Part shown: in pieces, positions 1 to 6,097 of the stretch
Position numbering within the stretch: the first letter of the stretch is position 1
Layout: the number at the start of each line of letters is the position of its first letter
Position numbers and translations under genes: made by a program
DNA from: Myxococcota bacterium
GTDB taxonomy: Bacteria; Myxococcota_A; UBA9160; SMWR01
Assembly: GCA_022447545.1 (NCBI GenBank)
Contig: JAKVBI010000008.1
Location: forward strand, 91,973-102,588
Length of the DNA: 10,616 nt
Direction of reading: 5' to 3'
The notes under the pieces: generated by a model
Seen by the model: the letters and a program-made list of their open reading frames with translations, nothing else
Databases searched by the model: none
Told to the model about the DNA's origin: nothing

Positions 1-876
1 GTCGAGCTGCCCCAGGCTGGTGGCGCCCAGAATCACCGACGTCACGAAGGGCCGGGTCAGCAACCACGCCAAAGCGATCTGGGCCGGCTTGGCGCCGTGG
101 GCGTCGGCAATCTCCACCAACGCATCCACCACCGGAAAGCCCAGTTCGGGATCCACGTGGGGGAAGTCGAAACCCGCACGGCGATCGCCATCGCCGCCGT
201 ACTGCTCGCGCGTGTACTTCCCTGTCAGAAAGCCAGCCGCCAGGGGGCTCCAGACCAACAGGGCCAGGCCCTCACTTTCCAGAAAGGGCACGACGTCGTG
301 CTCGATGTCGCGTCCCACAAGCGAGTAGTACATCTGGGCGACACAGAAGGCCGCGTGCCCTCGTGCCTGCTGATGGGCGTGGTACTTGGCGGCCTCCCAG
401 GCCGTGAGGTTGCTGAAGCCCGTGTAGCGCACGAGTCCGCGACGGGTGAGGTCGTCGAAAGCGCGAGCCGTCTCTTCGAAGGGCGTGTGAGCGTCGCGCC
501 GGTGGATCTGCAACACATCGATCCAATCGGTGCCCAGGCGCCGGAGACTTCCCTCCACGGACTCCACCACCCGCCGATACGACAAGCCCGCCTGATTGGG
601 TTGACGGCCCGAGGGGCTGCCCACCTTGGTGGCGATCACGACGTCCGCGCGCCGGGTGCCCAAAGCGCGACCCAGCAACAAGTCGGAGTCGCCGCCGCCG
701 TACACGTCCGCCGTGTCGAACAGGTTGATCCCAGCATCCAGGCAACGTGCAACCATCTCGTTGGCCAAACTCAGATCGACCTTTTGAATGGCATTGGTGT
801 AGTTCGCGAAGGTCATGGAGCCAAAGCTCAGCTCCGAAACGCGCAGTCCGGTTCGACCCAGGGGGCGGTACTTCAT
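1..876 (-). CDS. Aldo/keto reductase, 3' end cut by window edge
   Basis: NAD(P)H-dependent cytosolic aldehyde/ketone reductase of the (beta/alpha)8-barrel AKR family. The 292 visible residues start MKYRPLGRTGLRVSELSFG, the usual N-terminus of the YghZ / Kv-beta-like branch. The AKR catalytic tetrad is readable: Asp54 and Tyr59 in FDTADVYGGG, Lys84 in IATKVG and His125 in DVLQIHRRD. Later family motifs are GFSNLTAWEAAK and LVWSPLAAGFLTGKY. The frame is still open at base 1, in a segment (SVILGATSLGQLD) that normally precedes the cofactor-binding C-terminus, so roughly 30-50 residues are missing. The ATG follows a purine-rich AAGAG stretch and lies 45 bp after the LLM oxidoreductase stop, so the two are probably co-transcribed. 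The substrate is unknown; 'oxidoreductase acting on a carbonyl intermediate' is as far as the sequence goes. Confidence 0.93.
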   Translation of the reverse strand, partial: MKYRPLGRTGLRVSELSFGSMTFANYTNAIQKVDLSLANEMVARCLDAGINLFDTADVYGGGDSDLLLGRALGTRRADVVIATKVGSPSGRQPNQAGLSYRRVVESVEGSLRRLGTDWIDVLQIHRRDAHTPFEETARAFDDLTRRGLVRYTGFSNLTAWEAAKYHAHQQARGHAAFCVAQMYYSLVGRDIEHDVVPFLESEGLALLVWSPLAAGFLTGKYTREQYGGDGDRRAGFDFPHVDPELGFPVVDALVEIADAHGAKPAQIALAWLLTRPFVTSVILGATSLGQLD

Positions 877-921
877 GGGGTTCTCTTTTCTCAGGGGGTT
901 CCGATGGCCGGCAAGACCCGC

Positions 922-1809
922 TCAGCTGTGGGCCAGCGGGACGAGGATCTCCTCGGCACTGCGCTCGACGAAAGCGATCACGTCGTCGGCCGACAGGCCT
1001 CCGTCGGGCCGCAGGGAGGGCATCAGGTTCAAACGGTCGATGCCGATGTCACGGTGCCACAGCGCCGTCTCGAGGTTGGTGGGCAGATAGCGGTTGAAGG
1101 TGGTGATCTCGAAGGGCGCGTCGCCAAAGCCACGCCGCAACTCCCGCAGCCGCTGCACCGCAGCCGTCAATTCCTCGCGGCCAAGAGCCCCGGCCCCAAT
1201 CCAACCGTCGGAGGTGCGCGCCGCGCGTTCCAGTGCCAGCTCGCTCTCGCCCCCCATGATCAGAGGAGGATGGGGCTTCTGGGCGGGCTTGGGCTCGAAA
1301 CGCAGAGGCCCGAGTTGGTAGTAGCGGCCGCGGAAGTCGATCTCGGTTTCGGTCCACAGCACGCGCAGCAGATCGAGAATCTCTTCGCTGCGCGGTCCGC
1401 GGTTGGCAAACGACTCGCCCACCAGGTCGAACTCCTCCTTCAACCAACCAATGCCAGCGCCGAGAAGCACCCGTCCCCCCGAAACACGGTCCAGCGTCGC
1501 CACGGCGCGTGCGGTGACCAGTGGATGGCGGAGGGGCAGAATGTAGACCGACGTTCCGAGGCGCAGGTTTTGGGTACGCGCTGCAATGTCAGCCAGCACG
1601 ACCCAGGGGTCGAACAGGTGCGTACCGGGATCGACGGGGGCCACGCCTCCCTCGGCGTAGGGGTAGGTGTCGGGAATCTTGGAGGGAAACACCAGATGCT
1701 CACCCAACCAAACGGACTCGAAGCCCACTTCTTCGGCGCGCTTGGAGATCGCCGGATAGTGGCGAGGCGACAGGCCGAACAGTGAGAGCCCCACCTTGAA
1801 ATCAGTCAT
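922..1809 (-). CDS. LLM-class (probable F420-dependent) oxidoreductase
   Basis: Luciferase-like TIM-barrel oxidoreductase of 295 aa, resembling the Rv2161c-type family often annotated as F420-dependent. Recognisable segments in order: KVGLSLFGLSP at the N-terminus, EEVGFESVWLGEHLVFP, LADIAARTQNLRLGTSVYILP, LDRVSGGRVLLGAGIGW, then RYYQLGPLRFEPKPAQKPHPPLIMGG and ARTSDGWIG. These match the usual order of cofactor- and substrate-loop motifs in LLM proteins. Such enzymes transfer hydride or oxygen using reduced F420 or FMN; F420 is inferred from family resemblance, not proven. ATG at 1809 is chosen because an AGGAGG box lies at 1820-1825, 10 nt upstream. An in-frame ATG at 1911 would add 34 low-complexity Gly/Arg-rich residues unlike the family. 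It is the first gene of the leftward unit that continues into the aldo/keto reductase. The substrate is unknown. Confidence 0.93.
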   Translation of the reverse strand: MTDFKVGLSLFGLSPRHYPAISKRAEEVGFESVWLGEHLVFPSKIPDTYPYAEGGVAPVDPGTHLFDPWVVLADIAARTQNLRLGTSVYILPLRHPLVTARAVATLDRVSGGRVLLGAGIGWLKEEFDLVGESFANRGPRSEEILDLLRVLWTETEIDFRGRYYQLGPLRFEPKPAQKPHPPLIMGGESELALERAARTSDGWIGAGALGREELTAAVQRLRELRRGFGDAPFEITTFNRYLPTNLETALWHRDIGIDRLNLMPSLRPDGGLSADDVIAFVERSAEEILVPLAHS

Positions 1810-1933
1810 GGGATGATTGCCTCCTGGGCGCGCACGTTGCCGGGCCTTCCCCGAAGTCCCGCCCCGACCGACCCTCGACCCGGAACCCTTCGCTCCAGGG
1901 CGCTCCAGCATACTCGCATCGCCCGGCTCCGCG

Positions 1934-1947
1934 GCTGAGAAAACACG
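1934..1947 (+). repeat. Direct repeat copy 1, GCTGAGAAAACACG
   Basis: First of two 14-bp elements in the divergent region that agree at 13 positions (consensus GCTGAGAAAnCACG). The second copy is at 2079-2092 in the same orientation, with its start 145 bp away. The core TGAGAAA is AT-rich in a GC-rich background, and the copies I found in the window all lie between genes. It may be a regulator binding site; this is inferred from repetition only. Confidence 0.45.
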
Positions 1948-2060
1948 GCACGAGACAAGCAGCCAAATCCGCGAAAGAACAGAACGCGCTTGGGGCTTGA
2001 TCGGCGCCCGGCGTCAGGGCAGGCTGAACGTCGCGGACGCGGGAACGCTTCCCGGCGGGA

Positions 2061-2087
2061 TTTCTCAACCCACTGAGCGCTGAGAAA
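2061..2087. promoter_or_regulatory. Inverted repeat TTTCTCA-N13-TGAGAAA, candidate operator
   Basis: Perfect 7-bp arms at 2061-2067 and 2081-2087, separated by 13 bp, so the arm centres are 20 bp or about two helical turns apart. That geometry suits a dimeric regulator. The right arm is also the core of direct repeat copy 2. The element ends 40 bp upstream of the BaiE-like ATG and lies entirely in the divergent gap, so it could act on either unit. The factor is unknown. A transcript hairpin is possible, but the 13-nt loop makes it weak. Confidence 0.45.
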
Positions 2088-2092
2088 CCACG
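2079..2092 (+). repeat. Direct repeat copy 2, GCTGAGAAACCACG
   Basis: Partner of the 1934-1947 element with one mismatch (C for A at position 10). It overlaps the right arm of the 2061-2087 inverted repeat and lies just upstream of the ribosome binding site of the BaiE-like gene. A further CTGAGAAA copy on the minus strand (894-887) lies ahead of the aldo/keto reductase. Confidence 0.45.
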
Positions 2093-2127
2093 AGACTGAA
2101 AACGACGAAACCGGAAGGAGACGAGCC

Positions 2128-2613
2128 ATGATCGACCTGCAAGAGATCGAGGCCATCAAGCAGCTCAAGTACCGCTACCTGCGCGCCGTGGACATGAAGC
2201 TCTGGGATCTGCTGCGCGACACGTTTGCCGAGGATGCCGTCTCCTCCTACGCGGGGGGCAGCTGGTCGTTCAATGGGCGCGACGAAATTCTGAATTTCCT
2301 GACCGACGCCCTGGGCGAACTCGTCACCCTCCATCAGTGCCACCACCCCGAGATCGAACTCACGAGCCCGACCACCGCCAAGGGCATCTGGTACCTCGAG
2401 GACTACGTCATCAACCCCGAGGGCGACCAACCCGCCATCCCGGCCCGCACCATCCTGCGTGGCGCGGCCTTCTACCACGACGAGTACGTGAAGGTCGACG
2501 GCGAATGGAAGATTCAATCCACCGGTTACGAGCGAACCTTCGAGGAGCACCAGTCCCTCGACGATTGTCCGACCCTGGAACTCAAGAGCCGCTGGCGCGG
2601 AGAGACCGCGTGA
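2128..2613 (+). CDS. SnoaL/NTF2-like enzyme resembling BaiE 7-alpha-dehydratase
   Basis: Cytosolic cone-shaped alpha+beta-barrel protein of 161 aa, the usual length for the SnoaL-like family. Compared with my memory of Clostridium BaiE (bile-acid 7-alpha-dehydratase), the match runs along most of the chain: IKQLKYRYLRAVDMKLWD, VSSYAGG, GIWYLEDYVI, GAAFYHDEYVKVDGEWKI, STGYERTFEEH. The BaiE catalytic residues Tyr30, Asp35 and His83 fall on Tyr17, Asp22 and His69 here with the same Tyr-Asp spacing, so a dehydratase or isomerase is plausible rather than a barrel of unknown use. There is a longer loop around residues 97-107 (NPEGDQPAIPA). ATG at 2128 has AAGGAG seven bases upstream. It is the first gene of a rightward unit and sits next to the repeat elements of the divergent gap. 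The true substrate may be a steroid, terpenoid or polyketide; many relatives are uncharacterised. Confidence 0.9.
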   Translation: MIDLQEIEAIKQLKYRYLRAVDMKLWDLLRDTFAEDAVSSYAGGSWSFNGRDEILNFLTDALGELVTLHQCHHPEIELTSPTTAKGIWYLEDYVINPEGDQPAIPARTILRGAAFYHDEYVKVDGEWKIQSTGYERTFEEHQSLDDCPTLELKSRWRGETA

Positions 2614-2701
2614 GAATCCAGACACGAGCGTCGACGCACGGCCGTTGGCCCCAAGGCCCTTGGCGAAAGCCCGGCCCGCAGTGAAGAGCTTTTCGTCCCC
2701 G

Positions 2702-3625
2702 ATGCGTCAGAGCGGTGGCGTCCTGGCACTGCTGCCCCTGTTGTTTTGCGCTTCATCAGGGCCTCCCATCGAACGGCCGCTACACATTTTGTTTCTGGGG
2801 AACAGCTACACGGCCAGTGCCGGGGGACAGCCGAACCTGGTGGCCGAATTACTGACCGCATCGGGTCGCAGCGTGAAGACTTCCGAGTTCACCGCGGGCG
2901 GCGAAACCCTGCGCGGCCATCTGGCCACCAACCGCGGCGAAGTTCCGCCGTGGCGCGCCGCCGAGACCCGCAAGCGCGCGCGTGCGGCTGCTGCGACCGG
3001 ACGATCCGGATCGCTCGACCGCGCACGCGACGCGCAGACCCTCGAGTTTGCGGCACAAGCCGGCCAACTCGATGCCGCCGTGGAGGCGGGGGCTCCGTGG
3101 AACTACGCAGTCCTCCAGCCCGGCAAGGGCCTCCTCGCCCCCGACGCCTACGGGCTGCCCGGCGCCCTGGCCGAGGTGGCAACCCGCATCCGCACCACCA
3201 GCCCCGATGCCACCCTGGTCCTCTACGCCGCCTGGGCCGACCCTCTCGACGGCGACGACCAGCCGCACGTGGACACAGGCGCCCGAAAGCTCGCGCGCGA
3301 CAACACACTGGTGTTCGCCCCGGTGGGCACCGCCATGCACCGCGCCTGGGCGGAGCGCCCGGATCTCGACCTCTTCGTGGATCCCGGGGATCCCCACCCG
3401 GGCCGCGACGGCGCCTACCTGATTGCCTGCGTGCTGTTCGCCGCTCTGACGGGCGAGAGCCCGGTGGGTCTGCCCTCCCACCTCGACACCACCTACGTGG
3501 TCTTCCCCAACCTCGAGCGCCTGCGCCGCACCATCACCTTCGACCTCCCGACCGAAGACGCGCGCTACCTCCAGAAGGTCGCCTGGAGCGCCTACGGGGG
3601 AACCGCCCAACAGGAGAGCCCGTGA
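2702..3625 (+). CDS. Secreted SGNH/GDSL-type hydrolase
   Basis: Probable exported esterase or acyl hydrolase of 307 aa. Residues 1-20 form a short signal peptide (Arg2, then hydrophobic VLALLPLLFCA); Cys16 is preceded by Phe, so a lipobox is doubtful. LHILFLGNSYT (27-37) carries the block-I GNS, with Ser35 as likely nucleophile. A Gly-Gly follows in TAGGETLRGH, then WNYAVLQPGKG, and a C-terminal DPGDPHPGRDGAYLIACVLF that matches the HPS-x-x-G-x-YL-x-A block of this SGNH group, with His232. The catalytic acid is unclear because Asp230 is two residues before His, not three as in the usual DxxH; Asp227 is an alternative. The start is uncertain: GTG at 2681 (adds VKSFSSP) and TTG at 2645 are in frame, and none has a good ribosome binding site. 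The stop overlaps the next gene's start. The substrate is unknown. Confidence 0.82.
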   Translation: MRQSGGVLALLPLLFCASSGPPIERPLHILFLGNSYTASAGGQPNLVAELLTASGRSVKTSEFTAGGETLRGHLATNRGEVPPWRAAETRKRARAAAATGRSGSLDRARDAQTLEFAAQAGQLDAAVEAGAPWNYAVLQPGKGLLAPDAYGLPGALAEVATRIRTTSPDATLVLYAAWADPLDGDDQPHVDTGARKLARDNTLVFAPVGTAMHRAWAERPDLDLFVDPGDPHPGRDGAYLIACVLFAALTGESPVGLPSHLDTTYVVFPNLERLRRTITFDLPTEDARYLQKVAWSAYGGTAQQESP

Positions 3626-4044
3626 CCCCTCCCGATGACTCCCTCTTCACCCCCGAACAAGCGACCTTCTTGAGCGAACACAACATCGCCGCTCTGGCCA
3701 CTGGCCGGCGCGATGGCTCGCCCCAGCTCTCGCACATCCTCTACGACTACGACGGACACGACATCGTGACCTCGATCAAGAGCTACACCGCCAAATGGCA
3801 CAACGTGCTGCGTCAGCCCCGCGTGGCCATGCTCGTGCACGAAGGCCGCAAGCAACTCGTCCTCTACGGCCGCGCCGAAGCCATCGCCGACGACCCCGAA
3901 CGCATCGAACTGACCGCGCGCATCTTCCGGCGCATGAGCGGCAACCCGGACTTTGCCGCCGACGCGCCATTCATCGCAAAAATGAACGAGCAGAAGCGCA
4001 CCATCCTGCGCATCCGGGCCGACAAGGCGAGCATGAACGACTGA
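3622..4044 (+). CDS. PPOX-class split-barrel protein, Rv1155-like, FMN or F420 binding
   Basis: Small cytosolic protein of 140 aa with the pyridoxamine-phosphate-oxidase split-barrel fold. The pattern IAALATGRRDGSPQLSHILYDYDG near residues 22-45, followed by KWHNVLRQPRVAMLV at 58-72 and LVLYGRAEAIAD, is that of the Rv1155-like (PPOX-class, often F420-dependent) family. Lys58 and Asn61 lie where this family contacts the flavin phosphate. Members act as F420- or FMN-dependent reductases, biliverdin reductases or cofactor carriers; the cofactor here is not decidable by eye. GTG at 3622 is chosen because AGGAG at 3612-3616 is five bases upstream and the start overlaps the previous stop as GTGA, a sign of translational coupling to the SGNH hydrolase. 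It ends 26 bp before the convergent SDR. A read-through of its frame upstream to 2746 is a shadow of the hydrolase gene. Confidence 0.9.
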   Translation: MTPPDDSLFTPEQATFLSEHNIAALATGRRDGSPQLSHILYDYDGHDIVTSIKSYTAKWHNVLRQPRVAMLVHEGRKQLVLYGRAEAIADDPERIELTARIFRRMSGNPDFAADAPFIAKMNEQKRTILRIRADKASMND

Positions 4045-4046
4045 GT

Positions 4047-4068
4047 GGCGGCTCCGAGCACGCCCGCC
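4047..4068. terminator. GC stem between convergent genes, weak terminator candidate
   Basis: GGCGG (4047-4051) can pair with CCGCC (4064-4068) across a 12-nt loop, and two G.U pairs could extend the stem. It fills most of the 26-bp gap between the PPOX and SDR stops, where a bidirectional terminator would be expected. There is no T-tract on either strand, so an intrinsic terminator is not shown. Confidence 0.22.
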
Positions 4069-4070
4069 GT

Positions 4071-4832
4071 TCACGCACAGTGGCCGCCGTCCACCGGCAG
4101 CTCCACACCGGTGATGAAGCTCGAATCGTCCGACGCCAGGAACACGGCCGCCTGGGCGACCTCCTCGGGTTGCCCCAGGCGTCCCATGGGTTGCGCACTG
4201 GCCAGTTGGGCCATGCCCTCTTCGCGGGTGGGCATGATTGACAGGTAGGGTTCGATCATGGGCGTTTCGGTGGCACCGGGGTGGACGGAGTTGCAGCGGA
4301 TCCCCCAGCCCGCCTCGGCACAACGCAGGGCCACGGATTTGGTGAGCATGCGCACTGCACCCTTGCTCGCACAGTAGGCCGCAAAGGCGCTGCCGGCTCG
4401 GATCCCGAACGTCGAAGACAGGTTCACGATCGAGCCTCCTCCCGCTCGGCGCAGAGCCTCGACCCCATACTTGCAGCCCAGGAACACTCCGTCCGCATTG
4501 ATGGACATGGTATGGCGCCAGGCCTCGAAGTCCGTGGCGTCGATGGGCCCGGGCACACTGACGCCAGCACTGTTGACCACGATGTGCAGGTCGCCAATGC
4601 GGTCGGCCACCTCCCCCATCACGCGCTGCCAGTCCTCTTGGCGAGTCACGTCGAGCACGAACATTTCGACGCCCTCGCCCAGTTCCTCGGCCAGCGCACG
4701 GCCGCGCTCTTCCTGGAGGTCGGCGATGGCCACGTGCGCTCCCTCGTCGCGCATGGCTCGCACCGTGGCCTCCCCGATCCCCGATGCGCCCCCCGTGATC
4801 AGGGCACCCTTCCCCTCCAGTCTTCTCGTCAT
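4071..4832 (-). CDS. Short-chain dehydrogenase/reductase (classical SDR)
   Basis: NAD(P)-dependent alcohol/ketone oxidoreductase of 253 aa, the standard classical-SDR length. The Rossmann motif TGGASGIG is at residues 13-20, and Asp38 at the end of beta-2 favours NAD(H). NSAG is at 87-90, with catalytic Asn112, Ser140, Tyr153 and Lys157 (YCASK); the PGATETPM segment and C-terminal GVELPVDGGHCA complete the family pattern. ATG at 4832 is preferred because GGAGG lies five bases upstream; an in-frame start at 4901 would add 23 residues absent from the family and would swallow that ribosome binding site. It is transcribed away from the P450, 83 bp apart, so the two may share an operator. Hydroxysteroid dehydrogenases belong to this class, but so do many other enzymes, so the substrate is not assigned. 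Confidence 0.95.
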   Translation of the reverse strand: MTRRLEGKGALITGGASGIGEATVRAMRDEGAHVAIADLQEERGRALAEELGEGVEMFVLDVTRQEDWQRVMGEVADRIGDLHIVVNSAGVSVPGPIDATDFEAWRHTMSINADGVFLGCKYGVEALRRAGGGSIVNLSSTFGIRAGSAFAAYCASKGAVRMLTKSVALRCAEAGWGIRCNSVHPGATETPMIEPYLSIMPTREEGMAQLASAQPMGRLGQPEEVAQAAVFLASDDSSFITGVELPVDGGHCA

Positions 4833-4887
4833 CTCTTCCTCCATATCTGGCCCACGGGGCAAGTCGACGAGGGCCTGCCACGAGGTA

Positions 4888-4908
4888 TCCTGCGGCCACA
4901 CCGCAGGA
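4888..4908. promoter_or_regulatory. Perfect 8-bp inverted repeat overlapping the P450 ribosome binding site
   Basis: TCCTGCGG (4888-4895) and CCGCAGGA (4901-4908) are exact reverse complements around the 5-base spacer CCACA. The right arm contains AGGA of the AGGAG Shine-Dalgarno (4905-4909) that serves the GTG start of the P450. As DNA this is a 21-bp operator-like palindrome between divergent genes; as RNA it would be a strong hairpin hiding the ribosome binding site. A -10-like TATCCT at 4886-4891 overlaps the left arm but lacks a recognisable -35. Confidence 0.55.
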
Positions 4909-4915
4909 GCCCCAC

Positions 4916-6097
4916 GTGATCGACTACGACCCCTTCGACCAGGAGATCATCTACGGCGATCCCCACCGCGTCTACAAGAGATTGCGGGAAGAGTCGCCCG
5001 TCCATTACCTGCCCCGCTGGGACTGCTGGGCGCTGGCCCGCTTCGAAGACGTGTGGGACGCCTGCATGGACGGTGAGGCCTACACGGCCGCCCGCGGCAC
5101 CAGCACCGCCCACCTGCTGACCAAGGTCCAACCCGTGACCCCCACCCTGAACACCATGGACGCCCCGGACCACACCCGCCTGCGTGCAGAACTGCGCAAG
5201 TTCTTCGCCCCCGGTCGCATCCGCAAGCTCGTCCCCGCCTTCGAGGGCTTCGTGGACGAGGCCATCGCGGAGTTCGACGAGGCCGGCGCCTGCGATGCCG
5301 TGGCCGACTTCGCCCAGGTGGTGGCCACGCGCGTGGGCTGCGAGGTGGCGGGCTTCCCGCCCGAAGACGCACCGCACATGCGGTCGTTGGTGGAGATGTT
5401 CTTCGACCGCGACCCCGAGGTGGAGGGCATGACCGAGAAGGGCATCGAGGGACTCAACGGCATGTTCGAGTACTTCGCCCAGCTGAGCGCCAAGCGGCGC
5501 ACCCAGCCCAAGCGCTACGACCCCATCGGCATCCTGCACGAATTCGAGGTGGGCGGTGCCAAGCTCGACGACGCCGACATCGCCTCGCACCTGTTCCTGT
5601 TACTGGTGGGTGGGACCGACACCTTCCCCAAGGTGTTCGCAAACCTGCTGATGCGCCTGCACCAGAACCCCGACATCCGTGCCGAAGTGGCCGCCCAGCC
5701 GGACCTCGGCCTGGCCGCCTTCAACGAGGCCGTGCGCGTCGACATGCCGACCCAGATGATGTGCCGCGTGCTGCTCAAGGACCACGAAGTCCGCGGCCAG
5801 CAGATGCGCGAGGGGCAGACCGTGATGTTCCTGTACGCCTCGGCCAACCGCGACGACCGCGAGTTCGACGACCCCGAGCGCTACGACATCCACCGCACGC
5901 CGCCGCGCACGCTGTCGTTCAGCCACGGCACCCACGCCTGCATTGGCCTGCACGTGGCGCGCCTCGAGGGCCAGATCGCTCTGCGCAAGCTGCTGGAGCG
6001 CTACCCCGACTACGAGATCGAGACCGACGGGCTCGAGCGCTACGCCACGGAGTTCGTCCAGGGCTACGCCCGCATGCCCACCGTTTGGCGCACCTGA
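4916..6097 (+). CDS. Cytochrome P450 monooxygenase
   Basis: Soluble bacterial class-I type P450 of 393 aa that would insert oxygen into an organic substrate, using electrons from a ferredoxin and reductase not encoded here. Diagnostic motifs: TMDAPDHTRLR in the C-helix region, I-helix GGTDT at 232-236 (oxygen activation; the canonical A/G-G-x-D/E-T), ExxR as EAVR at 271-274, and the heme-ligand loop FSHGTHACIG with Cys342. Length and order are normal and no key residue is missing. The start is GTG at 4916, six bases after AGGAG, giving MIDYDPFDQEII. The ribosome binding site is part of an inverted repeat that could control expression. The next gene begins directly at its stop. I do not recognise the CYP family; overall style resembles catabolic P450s acting on terpenoids or steroids, but that is only an impression. 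Confidence 0.96.
   Translation: MIDYDPFDQEIIYGDPHRVYKRLREESPVHYLPRWDCWALARFEDVWDACMDGEAYTAARGTSTAHLLTKVQPVTPTLNTMDAPDHTRLRAELRKFFAPGRIRKLVPAFEGFVDEAIAEFDEAGACDAVADFAQVVATRVGCEVAGFPPEDAPHMRSLVEMFFDRDPEVEGMTEKGIEGLNGMFEYFAQLSAKRRTQPKRYDPIGILHEFEVGGAKLDDADIASHLFLLLVGGTDTFPKVFANLLMRLHQNPDIRAEVAAQPDLGLAAFNEAVRVDMPTQMMCRVLLKDHEVRGQQMREGQTVMFLYASANRDDREFDDPERYDIHRTPPRTLSFSHGTHACIGLHVARLEGQIALRKLLERYPDYEIETDGLERYATEFVQGYARMPTVWRT

Larger units (their letters stand above)
1810..2127. promoter_or_regulatory. 318-bp divergent intergenic region
   Basis: Gap between the leftward LLM gene and the rightward BaiE-like gene, with no convincing gene: frames open across it give Arg/Ser-rich sequence with no family resemblance. 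It should hold both promoters. A weak -10-like TATGCT for the leftward gene can be read on the minus strand at 1912-1907, without a good -35. Near 2061-2100 the DNA becomes locally A-rich beside the G+C-rich genes, as promoters often do. Two near-identical GCTGAGAAA elements and a TTTCTCA/TGAGAAA inverted repeat, listed separately, are the only structured signals I found. The rightward gene has an AAGGAG ribosome binding site at 2115-2120. Confidence 0.6.

Noticed and set aside
877-901. Direct repeat GGGGTTC flanking a pyrimidine-rich stretch
   Set aside because: Seven-base copies in a 45-bp intergenic gap that also holds the ribosome binding site; only the TGAGAAA core was kept as part of a wider pattern.
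97-1785. 562-codon plus-strand frame opposite the AKR and LLM genes
   Set aside because: Low-complexity Arg/Gly/His-rich product with no family match, antisense to two well-supported enzymes.
1891-1908. Tandem CGCTCCAG copies, 10 bp apart
   Set aside because: Two short GC-rich copies only; no more copies and no symmetry, compatible with chance.
1810-1911. N-terminal extension of the LLM oxidoreductase from ATG 1911
   Set aside because: 34 Gly/Arg-rich residues with no family similarity, and the strong AGGAGG belongs to the ATG at 1809.
2651-2663. Palindrome CCAAGG-C-CCTTGG before the SGNH hydrolase
   Set aside because: Only six-base arms with a one-base centre in GC-rich DNA, and possibly inside the coding sequence if the TTG at 2645 were used; too weak for a regulatory call.
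3379-3393. Near-palindrome GGATCCCGGGGATCC
   Set aside because: It lies inside the SGNH hydrolase where it encodes the conserved DPGDP segment, so coding explains it.
2746-4044. 432-codon frame that would fuse an Arg/Pro-rich N-terminus to the PPOX protein
   Set aside because: The N-terminal 290 codons overlap the SGNH hydrolase in another frame. GTG at 3622 with its own AGGAG gives a family-length protein.
4833-4901. N-terminal extension of the SDR from an in-frame start at 4901
   Set aside because: It would place 23 extra residues before the normal SDR N-terminus, and GGAGG is correctly spaced for 4832.
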